Origin: Streptococcus oralis
GTDB taxonomy: Bacteria > Bacillota > Bacilli > Lactobacillales > Streptococcaceae
Direction of reading: 5' to 3'
Length of the DNA stretch: 64,000 nt
NCBI RefSeq assembly: GCF_003943415.1
Contig: NZ_RJPK01000007.1
Location: 26,439-90,438, forward strand
The notes below the pieces were generated by a model. It searched no databases, was not told the origin of the DNA, and saw only the letters and a program-made list of their open reading frames with translations. The translations under genes and the position numbers were made by a program. Below are positions 1-8,227 of the stretch, piece by piece. Position 1 is the first letter of the stretch; each line of letters opens with the position of its first letter.

Positions 1-1192
1 TATCATTTAAAACTGTCCAGAGTTTTGGTCTTTCAACTTCTAAAATCGCATCAAGACTTGTTGATTCATGTGCTTTCAAGGTACGACTCGCTGTACGAAC
101 CAAGCCCGTTACAGCCTGACCACCACGTTCAACGATTTGATATTCTGCCACCAGTTCATGGTCTTTATCATCTGTATTGATGATTTTGCTGGCTACATGA
201 GTTTCAACCTTGCCATGTTGCTGTTGTTCCAGTTTTGGCGTTAAGATGGTTGTTCCATTTTTCTCAACATGAACTTTATCTGTCACTTGCAAGGTCACAT
301 CACGATAAATACCGCTACCTGAGTACCAACGGCTACTTGGTTGTTTGTTGATTGCATGGACAGCAATCACATTCTCACGACCATCTTTGTGAAGGTATTT
401 GGTGATATCGTATGAGAACTGGTTGTAACCATTTGGATAATGTCCTACTAACTGACCATTGACATAGACTTGAGAGTCCATGTAGACACCATCAAAGGTC
501 ACACGAACATTCTTCTTGAGATCTTTTTCATCAAGTTTAAAGGTCTTACGATACCAAGCTTCACCACCATTGAGCTGGCCACCTTCGTTTTGGGCAGGTG
601 ACTGATGATCAAAATCATTAAAGATACTCCAGTCATGTGGAAGATCCAATTTTTGCCATGTTGATACATCGGCATCTGGTTTCACAGCTTCTTTAGGATT
701 CGCATTGAGTTTAAAGTGCCAATTTTGATTAAAATTCACTTTTCTATCTTCAATCATTTGATTCACTTCTTCATTTGTCGCAGCTTTCAAATCTTCCTTG
801 ACAGGCTTTTCTTGACTTGAAGCTTGAGATTCTACCTTTGGAGCTGTTTCTTCAGGTTTGAGAGACACTTTCTCCTCTTTTGGAGCTACAGGTTCATCTT
901 CTTTCTTCTCTGGTTTGCTTGTTTCAGTTGGAGTAGCTTGACTTTGGTCAACACTTGCAACATCCTTGTGTTCTGCTACAGCTTGATCTTCTTTTTCCTC
1001 CACTGCTGGACTTTCCTCTTTTGCTTGTTCCACAGTGTGAGTAATTGGAGTTTCATCCGCGAAAACTGGTGATTCTCCAACGACACTTCCTCCAAATAGA
1101 ACCGCACAGGTTCCAATCATGACAGAGCAAGCGCCTACGGCAAACTTACGAATGCTGTAGACTCTTTTACGATTCCAATGGCCTTTTTCCAT
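1..1192 (-). CDS. bgaA: Surface beta-galactosidase BgaA, N-terminal part (3' end outside window)
   Basis: N-terminal 397 codons of a cell-wall beta-galactosidase that removes terminal galactose from host glycans. The start (ATG at 1190-1192) follows a strong AGGAGG Shine-Dalgarno. Residues 1-45 are a YSIRK-type signal peptide (RVYSIRKFAVGACS). Residues about 45-145 are a Glu/Lys/Pro-rich linker. From about residue 147 a GH2 sugar-binding domain begins (NWHFKLNANP, LPHDWSIFNDFDHQSP, GGEAWYRKTFKL, FDGVYMDSQVYVNG, SSRWYSGSGIYRDV). The GH2 catalytic barrel and the expected C-terminal sorting signal lie beyond the window, so they are inferred from the family. Upstream are a sigma-70 promoter and two cre-like sites. 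Family and symbol are confident; full-length integrity cannot be judged. Confidence 0.93.
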   Translation of the reverse strand, partial: MEKGHWNRKRVYSIRKFAVGACSVMIGTCAVLFGGSVVGESPVFADETPITHTVEQAKEESPAVEEKEDQAVAEHKDVASVDQSQATPTETSKPEKKEDEPVAPKEEKVSLKPEETAPKVESQASSQEKPVKEDLKAATNEEVNQMIEDRKVNFNQNWHFKLNANPKEAVKPDADVSTWQKLDLPHDWSIFNDFDHQSPAQNEGGQLNGGEAWYRKTFKLDEKDLKKNVRVTFDGVYMDSQVYVNGQLVGHYPNGYNQFSYDITKYLHKDGRENVIAVHAINKQPSSRWYSGSGIYRDVTLQVTDKVHVEKNGTTILTPKLEQQQHGKVETHVASKIINTDDKDHELVAEYQIVERGGQAVTGLVRTASRTLKAHESTSLDAILEVERPKLWTVLND

Positions 1193-1204
1193 AAAATCCT
1201 CCTT

Positions 1205-1239
1205 TGGTAACCGCTTCCATTTCATTGTAAGCGTATTAC
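1205..1239 (-). promoter_or_regulatory. Two cre-like sites in the bgaA leader
   Basis: On the minus strand ATGGAAGCGGTTACC (1206-1220) fits the CcpA operator consensus WTGNAANCGNWNNCW except at the last position. A second, weaker CG-centred match (TGTAAGCGTATTAC read on the plus strand) lies at about 1225-1239. Both sit between the -10 box and the start codon, a position expected for roadblock repression. CcpA control is inferred. Confidence 0.5.
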
Positions 1240-1261
1240 TTTTCCATAGCCTTTTACCACT

Positions 1262-1290
1262 ATTTTATAAAATAATATAAGAAACTTCAA
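1262..1290 (-). promoter_or_regulatory. bgaA promoter
   Basis: Minus strand TTGAAG (1285-1290), a 17-nt spacer, then TAAAAT (1262-1267), about 70 nt upstream of the bgaA start. Confidence 0.5.
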
Positions 1291-1410
1291 TACTGGCAGC
1301 ATAAAAATCATACTTTTGATTGTTTTTTCTAAAATTTGTAGAAGATTTAAAAAATGTGAATATAGATTTAGAACAAAAACAAACAATTTTTGACACTCAG
1401 TTAAATATTA

Positions 1411-1436
1411 TAAAAAAGTTCCTTTTGTAAGGAACT
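1411..1436 (-). terminator. Terminator of the SDR / rnz operon
   Basis: Perfect 8-bp stem AGTTCCTT/AAGGAACT (1417-1424 and 1429-1436) with a 4-nt loop. On the minus strand it is followed by a run of six T. It directly follows the SDR stop codon. Confidence 0.9.
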
Positions 1437-1440
1437 CCTT

Positions 1441-2196
1441 TTACTTATAATTAAATATTCCCCCTGCCAACTTATCAGCTAGTTTAGGAAAGAGGCTATA
1501 AAATTTGTGGGCTAAATTGAGCAAAAGTGGAAGATTGAGTTCTCGTTTATTTTTTCCTATGGTTTTGACAATCTTTCTAGCGACTGCATCTGGTTCCAAG
1601 AGAAAACGGTCCACAGACTGGAGGTAGCTGCCATCTGGGTCGGCCTGGTCAAAAAAGGCAGTACGAATCGGTCCTGGATTAACCGTCGTTACATAAACAC
1701 CATAGGGCATCAGTTCGAGGCGCAGAGCATTTGAAAATCCAATAGCCGCAAACTTGGTCGCTGAGTAGAGACTGGATTTTCCTGTAGCTATCAAACCTGC
1801 CATGCTGACGATATTGATGATATGGCCTTTTCGGCTTTCTTTCATACGAGCTGCAAGACGACGAGACAGATTCATCAGGGCAAAGGTATTAACCTCGAAC
1901 ATCTGGTGAATGTCTTGATCAGAGATCTTGTCAAAGTCTTCAAAAATACCATAGCCAGCATTGTTGATTAAGACATCAATTTTACCATAACGGAGATAGA
2001 GGTCAGCTACCAGATCTTCTAGAACCGAGTCATCAGTAATGTCGATTTCAATCAATTCCACATGGGGATGGTTTCCATATAGCTCCGACAGTTTTTCCTT
2101 GTTTCTACCTAGTAAGATGAGTTGGTCATCTGGCAAGAGTTTGACCATTTCTTGGGCCAATCCGCCACTAGCTCCTGTAATGAGAATAGTAGACAT
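1441..2196 (-). CDS. SDR-family oxidoreductase
   Basis: A 251-aa classical short-chain dehydrogenase/reductase. It shows the N-terminal cofactor motif TGASGGLA, the NNAGYG motif, a catalytic Ser in the NIVSMAG strand and YSATK with the catalytic Tyr and Lys, followed by PGPIRT. Substrate is unknown. An upstream TTG would add five residues, but the ATG at 2196 has a GAAAGGA ribosome site six bases before it and is preferred. It is the last gene of the miaA-hflX-rnz operon and starts 21 nt after rnz. The C-terminus (LNLAHKFYSLFPKLADKLAGG) resembles SDRs annotated as YqjQ-like; that is a family impression only. Confidence 0.88.
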   Translation of the reverse strand: MSTILITGASGGLAQEMVKLLPDDQLILLGRNKEKLSELYGNHPHVELIEIDITDDSVLEDLVADLYLRYGKIDVLINNAGYGIFEDFDKISDQDIHQMFEVNTFALMNLSRRLAARMKESRKGHIINIVSMAGLIATGKSSLYSATKFAAIGFSNALRLELMPYGVYVTTVNPGPIRTAFFDQADPDGSYLQSVDRFLLEPDAVARKIVKTIGKNKRELNLPLLLNLAHKFYSLFPKLADKLAGGIFNYK

Positions 2197-2217
2197 GCTT
2201 CGTCCTTTCAATAACTG

Positions 2218-3147
2218 TTAGATTTCCACTTCTTCCAAGTCTTTGACCACATGGACATTTTCAAAAACAGTTGCCGCATCCTTCTTGAGATGGCTGATAT
2301 CTTTTGAGAGGAAGCGGGCGCTGATATGATTGAGCAAGAGGCGCTTGGCTCCTGCTTCTGCTGCTACTTGCGCAGCCTGCATATTGGTTGAGTGACCGTG
2401 ATTGCGGGCAATTTTCTCATCACCCTTTCCATAAGTCGATTCATGGACCAGGACATCAGCATTGACGCCTAGACGCACGCTGGCATTGGTTTTTCGCGTG
2501 TCACCAAGAATAGTAACTACCTTGCCAGGTCTCGGTGCTGAGATATAGTCTGCCGCCTTGATTTCAGTTCCATCATCCAGAACAACATCCTGACCGTTTT
2601 TGATTTTTCCAAAAAGCGGGCCAAATGGGACACCAGCAGCCTTAAGTTTTTCAGCATCCAGCGTTCCTTCCAAGTCCTTTTGCATGACACGATAGCCAAC
2701 GCAGAAAATAGTGTGGTCCAACTCCTCTGCATACACAGTGAATTTATCGGTTTCAAGGATTTTCCCCAGAGAATTTTGGTCAAACTCATGAAAATGAATG
2801 CGGTAGGGCAAACGAGAACCGGACACACGAAGACTGGTTAAAACAAATGACTTAATCCCTTGGGGACCATAGATTTCCAAATCTGTCTGCTCTTCATTGG
2901 CCTGAAAAGCACGGCTGGAGAGAAAACCTGGTAAACCAAAAATGTGGTCTCCATGCAGGTGGGTGATAAAGATTTTGCTGACCTTACGTGGTCGAATCGT
3001 GGTTTCCAGAATGCGATTTTGCGTTCCTTCGCCACAGTCAAAGAGCCAGACTTCGTTAATCTCGTCCAAGAGTTTCAGAGCGAGACTAGAGACGTTGCGG
3101 GCTTTAGAGGGCTGACCAGCCCCTGTTCCTAAAAATTGAATATCCAT
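2218..3147 (-). CDS. rnz: Ribonuclease Z (tRNA 3' endonuclease)
   Basis: A 309-aa metallo-beta-lactamase-fold RNase of the ElaC type, which trims the 3' trailer of tRNA precursors lacking an encoded CCA. The zinc signature [13 protein letters not shown] (HxHxDH) is intact. Further metal-binding motifs are seen in GDTRKT, HESTYG and the C-terminal LNHISARF. The nearby tRNA genes in this window lack an encoded CCA, which agrees with a need for RNase Z. It lies in an operon, 14 nt after the preceding gene and 21 nt before the SDR gene. Grouping with miaA puts two tRNA maturation enzymes in one transcript. Confidence 0.96.
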   Translation of the reverse strand: MDIQFLGTGAGQPSKARNVSSLALKLLDEINEVWLFDCGEGTQNRILETTIRPRKVSKIFITHLHGDHIFGLPGFLSSRAFQANEEQTDLEIYGPQGIKSFVLTSLRVSGSRLPYRIHFHEFDQNSLGKILETDKFTVYAEELDHTIFCVGYRVMQKDLEGTLDAEKLKAAGVPFGPLFGKIKNGQDVVLDDGTEIKAADYISAPRPGKVVTILGDTRKTNASVRLGVNADVLVHESTYGKGDEKIARNHGHSTNMQAAQVAAEAGAKRLLLNHISARFLSKDISHLKKDAATVFENVHVVKDLEEVEI

Positions 3148-3161
3148 TCGATACTTTCTAA

Positions 3162-3785
3162 TTAATCAATATATAACATGGCTGTGCGGTTTTCCGATCG
3201 GAAATAGCGCTTGCCAGAAAAAGCAGCAGCTTCTTGCAGTAAATCCTCTTGGCTATAGCCTTTGAGACGTTTGCGACCATCAGCCAAACTTTCCAAATCT
3301 GTCAAGGCTGTGAGATTTTTGACACTAACAACTTCCTCATCTCCGACAGCTTTCATGTAAATCTTTCCAGACTCTTCAAAGACGAGTTGATGGGGGAAAA
3401 TTTGCGCAATCTCAAAAAGCAAGTTATCTGTGATTGCTTCCTCAGCTTCTGAGAAAATGCGACAAAGTCCCTCCCTCTCATAGCAAAAACCAAAAGATTT
3501 GCCAGATAAATTAAGCCGAATAAAAGGCTTGTTTTCAAAGGTGAAACTTGGCTCAACATTGTAGAGGTTTAGTTCCTGACTGACTTCTGAAAAATAATCA
3601 GTCGCTGCTTCAGGGCTCTTTTTCTGATAAAGTTCAGCAAAGTAAGCATTGACTACACTCGGAGGAGGTGTGATGAGAGCCAATTGCTCCTGCTCTGTTT
3701 TACCAGCTAGAAGCTGATCCAGATAGACCTTGTCTAGACTCGTATAGCCCCCATATTTTAGAGCCAAAGTTTTGATATCAATCAT
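3162..3785 (-). CDS. Conserved streptococcal protein of unknown function
   Basis: A 207-aa soluble protein without signal peptide or membrane segments. I do not recognise a catalytic motif. Old pneumococcal annotations call the equivalent cystathionine beta-lyase-like, but no PLP-binding signature is visible, so I do not adopt that. The start overlaps the hflX stop by 8 nt, so it is translationally coupled and always co-transcribed with miaA, hflX and rnz. It has only two Cys residues, seven residues apart ([14 protein letters not shown]), and an acidic C-terminal half. Confidence 0.8.
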   Translation of the reverse strand: MIDIKTLALKYGGYTSLDKVYLDQLLAGKTEQEQLALITPPPSVVNAYFAELYQKKSPEAATDYFSEVSQELNLYNVEPSFTFENKPFIRLNLSGKSFGFCYEREGLCRIFSEAEEAITDNLLFEIAQIFPHQLVFEESGKIYMKAVGDEEVVSVKNLTALTDLESLADGRKRLKGYSQEDLLQEAAAFSGKRYFRSENRTAMLYID

Positions 3786-5016
3786 AAAATTCTTCTAACC
3801 TCCATTTATTTTTCTCGGAAATATAGCCTATAATGACTTCCCCGTCATCTTGATAATCGCGCTCTTCAAGAATCGCCACACTTTCTAAATCATGAATCTT
3901 GTAAGACTTAGAAAAGGGCACGCGTAGAGTAAAGGGTTCAAAAATTTCCTTGATCTTATCTAGCAATAAAGCTTGCAAGTTCTCACGACTATCCTCAGAC
4001 TTGGCAGAAATGAGGGCATAAGGCGTTTGAGTAGGCGTGAAATCCTCCACCAAATCCGCTTTATTATAAAGGGGCAGACGAGGAATATCCTCCATATCCA
4101 AGTCTTTCATGATGGATAGGACCGTTTTTTCATGTTCCTCATGGTAAGGATTGCTGGCATCGATGACATGAACCAGAAGATCCACATGTTTACTTTCTTC
4201 CAAGGTTGACTTGAAACTGGACACCAATTCAGTCGGCAAATCTTGGATAAATCCAACCGTATCAGTCAAGGTAACCTGAAGATTACCTCCCAAATGGATA
4301 CTCTTTGTCGTCGCATCCAGAGTCGCAAACAGCTCGTCTGCTTCATACTGGGTCTTAGTGGTCAAGGTGTTCATGATGGTTGATTTCCCAGCATTGGTGT
4401 AACCAATCAAACCAATCTTAAAGGTGCTAGACTCCAGACGTTTTTCTCTGACTGTCGCCCGATTTTTCTCAACCACCTTGAGCTGGCGCTCGATATCTGT
4501 GATTTGGTTGCGAACACTACGACGGTTCAGTTCCAGCTGGCTTTCACCAGGTCCACGGGAACCAATTCCCCCTGCCTGGCGGCTGAGCATAATCCCCTGA
4601 CCAACCAAGCGAGGTAAGAGATACTTGAGCTGAGCCAAATGCACTTGGAGTTTCCCTTCATGGCTTCGAGCCTGCATAGCAAAAATATCCAGAATCAACT
4701 GCATACGGTCAATAACCTTAACTCCCAGAACTTCCTCTAGATTGACATTTTGCCGTGGTGTCAGACGGTTGTTGACAATGACAGTAGTAATTTCTTCTGC
4801 ATCCACCATGAGCGCAATTTCTTCCAACTTACCAGAACCGACGAAGGTCTTGGAGTCATACTTTTCACGTTTTTGTCTGTAGCTATTGACAACGACTGCC
4901 CCAGCTGTCTTAGCCAGACTGGCCAACTCTTCCATGGAGAGGTCAAAATTGTCCATTCCCTGCAGTTCTACACCAATGAGTAGGACCCGTTCCTCTTTTT
5001 TCTCCGTTTCAATCAT
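3778..5016 (-). CDS. hflX: Ribosome-associated GTPase HflX
   Basis: A 412-aa GTPase that binds the 50S subunit and splits stalled ribosomes. The N-terminal HflX domain ends in a glycine-rich stretch ([18 protein letters not shown]) followed by a coiled-coil. The G domain carries GYTNAGKST (G1), DTVGF (G3) and a G4-like NKADLV. The start overlaps the end of miaA by 8 nt. This miaA-hflX pairing is common in bacteria. Length is normal for the family. Confidence 0.96.
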   Translation of the reverse strand: MIETEKKEERVLLIGVELQGMDNFDLSMEELASLAKTAGAVVVNSYRQKREKYDSKTFVGSGKLEEIALMVDAEEITTVIVNNRLTPRQNVNLEEVLGVKVIDRMQLILDIFAMQARSHEGKLQVHLAQLKYLLPRLVGQGIMLSRQAGGIGSRGPGESQLELNRRSVRNQITDIERQLKVVEKNRATVREKRLESSTFKIGLIGYTNAGKSTIMNTLTTKTQYEADELFATLDATTKSIHLGGNLQVTLTDTVGFIQDLPTELVSSFKSTLEESKHVDLLVHVIDASNPYHEEHEKTVLSIMKDLDMEDIPRLPLYNKADLVEDFTPTQTPYALISAKSEDSRENLQALLLDKIKEIFEPFTLRVPFSKSYKIHDLESVAILEERDYQDDGEVIIGYISEKNKWRLEEFYD

Positions 5017-5893
5017 CTAAAAACTCCTCTATCTGGCTAAAAATACTCTCTTGCACACCAGACTCTCCGAACTGATAAAAAGTCACCTGCATGCGATTAC
5101 GGAACCAGGTCAACTGACGCTTGGCAAAACGACGAGTCGCCTGTTTGAGACTCTCGCTCGCCTCCTCAAGAGTTTGCTCCCCACGGAAATAAGGAAAGAG
5201 TTCCTTGTAGCCAATGCCTTTGGCTGCCTGCACATCTGGATAATTTTCAAAAAGCCACTTAGCCTCATCCAAAAGCCCAGCCTCAAACATCAGATCCACT
5301 CGGTGGTTGATACGTTCATAAAGCTGACTGCGTTCATCATCCAAGCAGATAATCAGAGGTTCATACAAGGTCTCTTGATTTTCCAAATCCTGACCAAAAT
5401 GGACAATTTCCAAGGCACGCATGGCACGACGACGGTTGAACTGGGGAATTTCAAGGCCTGCTTGCTCCACAAGATGGGCTAATTCCTCATCTGAATAAGG
5501 CTCCAAACTAGCCCGATAGGCTACAATCTCCTCATGAGGTGTCTCCCCACCTAAATGGTATCCTTCCAGCAAGCTCTGGATATAAAGCCCTGTGCCTCCA
5601 GCGATAATAGCAAGCTTGCCACGACTTTGGATGTCCTCTATGGCTGCCTTAGCTTCTGAAACAAAATCAAAAGCCGAGTAAGACTCGGTCACCTCTCTGA
5701 CATCAATCAAATGATGAGGAACAACAGCTTGCTCCTCCGGGCTAGCCTTGGCTGTTCCAATATCCAACCCTCTGTATACTTGCTGACTGTCACCACTGAC
5801 CACCTCTCCACCAAAGCGCTTGGCTACTTCAATAGCAAGGGCTGTCTTCCCAACAGCAGTCGGCCCAACAATCACAATTATTTTTGTTTTCAT
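5009..5893 (-). CDS. miaA: tRNA dimethylallyltransferase MiaA
   Basis: A 294-aa enzyme that adds a dimethylallyl group to A37 of tRNAs reading UNN codons. It has a P-loop [11 protein letters not shown], the [15 protein letters not shown] motif and RRAMRALEI. The ATG at 5893 is chosen because AAGGA lies 7 nt before it and the length matches streptococcal MiaA; an upstream ATG at 5917 has no ribosome site. First gene of the five-gene operon ending at the SDR. The extended -10 promoter at 5933-5938 overlaps a divergent promoter for the small gene on the other strand. Confidence 0.96.
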   Translation of the reverse strand: MKTKIIVIVGPTAVGKTALAIEVAKRFGGEVVSGDSQQVYRGLDIGTAKASPEEQAVVPHHLIDVREVTESYSAFDFVSEAKAAIEDIQSRGKLAIIAGGTGLYIQSLLEGYHLGGETPHEEIVAYRASLEPYSDEELAHLVEQAGLEIPQFNRRRAMRALEIVHFGQDLENQETLYEPLIICLDDERSQLYERINHRVDLMFEAGLLDEAKWLFENYPDVQAAKGIGYKELFPYFRGEQTLEEASESLKQATRRFAKRQLTWFRNRMQVTFYQFGESGVQESIFSQIEEFLDD

Positions 5894-5902
5894 CTTTTTT
5901 CC

Positions 5903-5938
5903 TTGAAAAATTCCCATTTTTTCGTTACTATTATTATA
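5903..5938. promoter_or_regulatory. Overlapping divergent promoters, miaA and DUF3042-like gene
   Basis: Minus strand: TATAAT (5933-5938) with an upstream TGA extended element serves miaA. Plus strand: TTGAAA (5903-5908), 17 nt, TACTAT (5926-5931) serves the gene at 6014. The two -10 boxes are adjacent, so RNA polymerase cannot occupy both at once. Confidence 0.5.
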
Positions 5939-6013
5939 TCACAAAAAGGTCAGTCAGAAAAATGCTATCTCTTGAGGAGCCTGGCTGATCGGGAAGATAA
6001 AGGAGGAAGACTC

Positions 6014-6184
6014 ATGGCTAAAGGATTCGCTAAAGGTCTTGTAACAGGTGTCGCAGGAACTGTCGCTGCCGTTGCAGGTGCAGTATACGCAATTAAAAAG
6101 AAAGTGATTGAGCCAGAAGAGCAAAAAGCAGCTTTCATCGAAGAAAACCGTAAAAAAGCAGCTCGCCGTCGCGTATCACACTAA
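6014..6184 (+). CDS. Small DUF3042-like protein
   Basis: A 56-aa protein starting at an ATG preceded by AAAGGAGG. Residues about 4-26 are a Gly/Ala/Val-rich hydrophobic helix (GLVTGVAGTVAAVAGAVYAI). The rest is a charged tail ending in KKAARRRVSH. It resembles the DUF3042 family of short firmicute proteins; function is unknown. It is a single-gene unit with its own terminator and is divergent from miaA. A longer open frame upstream is ignored because this ATG has the only good ribosome site. Confidence 0.85.
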   Translation: MAKGFAKGLVTGVAGTVAAVAGAVYAIKKKVIEPEEQKAAFIEENRKKAARRRVSH

Positions 6185-6192
6185 GCAACAAA

Positions 6193-6216
6193 AGAAGTTG
6201 AGATTTCTCAACTTCT
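6193..6216. terminator. Bidirectional terminator between DUF3042-like gene and thyA
   Basis: Perfect 11-bp stem AGAAGTTGAGA/TCTCAACTTCT with a 2-nt loop, followed by TTTTTA on the plus strand and by TTTTG on the minus strand. It closes two convergent genes. Confidence 0.88.
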
Positions 6217-6226
6217 TTTTATTTTC

Positions 6227-7066
6227 TTAAATAGCCAAATCAAACTTCAGCTGCGGCTTAACCGGATCATAGTCAACCAACTCAAAGTCTTCCGCTTTGA
6301 TATCAAAGAAATTAGTCCCATCTGGTACATTCAAAACCAAGCGAGGTTGGCAGTTTGACGGCTCCCGACGAAGCAATTCCTCTGCTTGTTCAAACTGATT
6401 ATCATAGATATGAAGGTTATTGATAAAGTAGAAAAACTTCCCAACCTTCCAGCCAAAATGCTTAGCAATCATCATCTGTAAAGCCACGTACTGCATGGCA
6501 TTGATATGGTGGGCCACCAGAATGTCATTAGAGCGCTGAGTCAAGGTCGCATCCAGATAGATGTCCCCATCTACCCGACGAACATCAAACATAGTCTGGA
6601 AAGCACATGGAAGAAGACCATCTGTCTCCTCAAAAGCTTGGTAATCCCAGAGAGAGATAATATTGCGACGGTTCCAAGGGTTAGCCTCCAACTGCTTGAG
6701 AATCTTATTGATGATATCATGTTTCTTAACGACCGCCCCATAGCGCTCACCGATGGTTCCCGTGTCTCCCACTTCCCAATCATTCCAGTAGTGGACGTTA
6801 TACTTGCTATTTAGCACTTCTAGACTATTAGACTGATCTTGGTAGATCCAAAGGACTTCCTTGATAGCTGATTTGATGGCAATTGGACGTAGGGTTGTAA
6901 TGGGAAATTCACCCTTTGACAAATCATACTCTGCAAAGGCACCCGTTACGTACTTGGAGTTGGCAACAGTCCCATCCTTGTATTTGGGACGTGCTTGTTC
7001 AGAAAAGACACCGTCTTTGAGGATTCGTTCAATATTCTCTTTAAAAATCGTATCTGCTTTTGTCAT
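6227..7066 (-). CDS. thyA: Thymidylate synthase
   Basis: A 279-aa enzyme converting dUMP to dTMP with methylene-tetrahydrofolate. The catalytic Cys is in [13 protein letters not shown]. The dUMP-binding region [20 protein letters not shown] and the C-terminal LKFDLAI are present. The start follows GAGGTGAGAG. Monocistronic; its extended -10 promoter abuts the gki terminator. Confidence 0.97.
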   Translation of the reverse strand: MTKADTIFKENIERILKDGVFSEQARPKYKDGTVANSKYVTGAFAEYDLSKGEFPITTLRPIAIKSAIKEVLWIYQDQSNSLEVLNSKYNVHYWNDWEVGDTGTIGERYGAVVKKHDIINKILKQLEANPWNRRNIISLWDYQAFEETDGLLPCAFQTMFDVRRVDGDIYLDATLTQRSNDILVAHHINAMQYVALQMMIAKHFGWKVGKFFYFINNLHIYDNQFEQAEELLRREPSNCQPRLVLNVPDGTNFFDIKAEDFELVDYDPVKPQLKFDLAI

Positions 7067-7095
7067 TTACTCTCACCTCATTTATAGTCTTAACT

Positions 7096-7104
7096 AGTAT
7101 AGCA
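7096..7104 (-). promoter_or_regulatory. thyA extended -10 promoter
   Basis: Minus strand ATGCTATACT; the -10 TATACT is at 7096-7101 with the TG element just upstream. No clear -35 is seen. The region upstream is the stem of the gki terminator. Confidence 0.5.
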
Positions 7105-7105
7105 T

Positions 7106-7166
7106 AAAATAATAAAAGAGGAACATTACTAACTCTAGGTTAGCATTTTCCCTCTTTTATTATTTT
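7106..7166 (-). terminator. gki terminator
   Basis: Perfect 16-bp inverted repeat (7106-7121 and 7151-7166, AAAATAATAAAAGAGG against its complement) enclosing a smaller stem. On the minus strand it ends in TTATTATTTT. The proximal arm overlaps the gki stop codon. Confidence 0.85.
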
Positions 7167-8124
7167 ATTGCAATACAAGTGATGCTGCCCCAATTACTCC
7201 AGCGTCATTTCCTAGAGTTGCGAGAGCTAATTTAGTTGATGTGCGTACTTGTGGGAAGGTATTTTCATCATAAACCTTTTGCACGCCTTGGAGAAGGAAT
7301 TCTCCTGCAGCTGATACTCCACCACCAATAACGATTGTTGATGGGTTTAGGATTGAGCCAATATTAGCACAAGCGATTCCCAAGTAACGTGAGAAGTTTC
7401 GGTAAACGATCAAGGCAAGGTCATCCCCTTCTTTTGCAAGGTCAAAGACAGTTTTAGCAGTTACTTCTTCACCGTCATCAATCAAGCGTTTCAAGGCTGC
7501 ATCGCCTTCGTATTCATCAGCATAACGACGTGTCAAGTTGACAATCCCTGTTGCAGAAGCAACTGTCTCAAGACAGCCTTTCTTACCACAAGTACAAGCG
7601 ATTGGTTGGTCAAAGTCAACAGTGATGTGGCCAAGCTCTCCTGCTGCACCAGCAACACCGTGAAGCAATTTGCCTTCTGCCACGATACCGCCACCAACAC
7701 CTGTACCAAGTGTCATAAAGACAACGTCTGGTTGGTTTTCACCAGCACCCATCCAGCGCTCACCAAGAGCAGCTACGTTGGCATCATTATCGATGAAGAA
7801 TGGAATACTCAAGGCTTTTTCAATCTTTTCTTTAATCGGTTGAAGGGTTTTCCAGTTGAGGTTGTAGGCACCGATAACAGTTCCTTTTTCACGGTCAACT
7901 ACACCAGGTGATCCCATTCCAATCCCTCGGAAATCCGAAGCTGACAATCCAAGCAAGTCCAAACGATGTTGAATAGACTCAATCATATCATCTACAATAT
8001 GGCTTCCTTCATCCAAAATATTAGTCTTGATAGACCATTTTTCTTGGATTTCTCCTGCTGTTGTCAAGATTGCAAATTTGATAGAAGTTCCACCAAGGTC
8101 AATCCCGATAATCTTTTGACTCAT
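7165..8124 (-). CDS. gki: Glucokinase (ROK family)
   Basis: A 319-aa ATP-dependent kinase making glucose 6-phosphate. The N-terminal phosphate loop is GIDLGGTSIKFA. The ROK signature includes GHITVDFDQP and the zinc site CTCGKKGCLE. NDANVAALGE carries the catalytic Asp. Two consecutive ATGs exist (8127 and 8124); the second gives better spacing to AAGGAG. Monocistronic with a clear promoter and strong terminator. Acts on glucose that enters without PTS phosphorylation, including that released by the sugar hydrolases nearby. Confidence 0.96.
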   Translation of the reverse strand: MSQKIIGIDLGGTSIKFAILTTAGEIQEKWSIKTNILDEGSHIVDDMIESIQHRLDLLGLSASDFRGIGMGSPGVVDREKGTVIGAYNLNWKTLQPIKEKIEKALSIPFFIDNDANVAALGERWMGAGENQPDVVFMTLGTGVGGGIVAEGKLLHGVAGAAGELGHITVDFDQPIACTCGKKGCLETVASATGIVNLTRRYADEYEGDAALKRLIDDGEEVTAKTVFDLAKEGDDLALIVYRNFSRYLGIACANIGSILNPSTIVIGGGVSAAGEFLLQGVQKVYDENTFPQVRTSTKLALATLGNDAGVIGAASLVLQ

Positions 8125-8161
8125 CATATTCTCCTTTTTAATTGAAAATGCTTACAGTACT

Positions 8162-8199
8162 AGTATAACAAAATCATCAAATTTGTGCAAAGGTTTGCA
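8162..8199 (-). promoter_or_regulatory. gki promoter with overlapping inverted repeat
   Basis: Minus strand TTGCAC (8185-8190), 17 nt, TATACT (8162-8167). An inverted repeat TGCAAAGGTTTGCA (8186-8199) covers the -35 box and could be an operator. Confidence 0.55.
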
Positions 8200-8227
8200 T
8201 GAAAAAGTTACATTTTATAATTAATAA

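Noticed and set aside
824..1072. Plus-strand frame opposite the bgaA linker
   Set aside because: Antisense of a Glu/Lys-rich linker gives Phe/Leu-rich nonsense; bgaA has signal peptide and start.
5051..6184. Plus-strand frames opposite miaA, one running into the DUF3042-like gene
   Set aside because: The only supported start in this frame is the ATG at 6014 behind AAAGGAGG; the rest is antisense to miaA.
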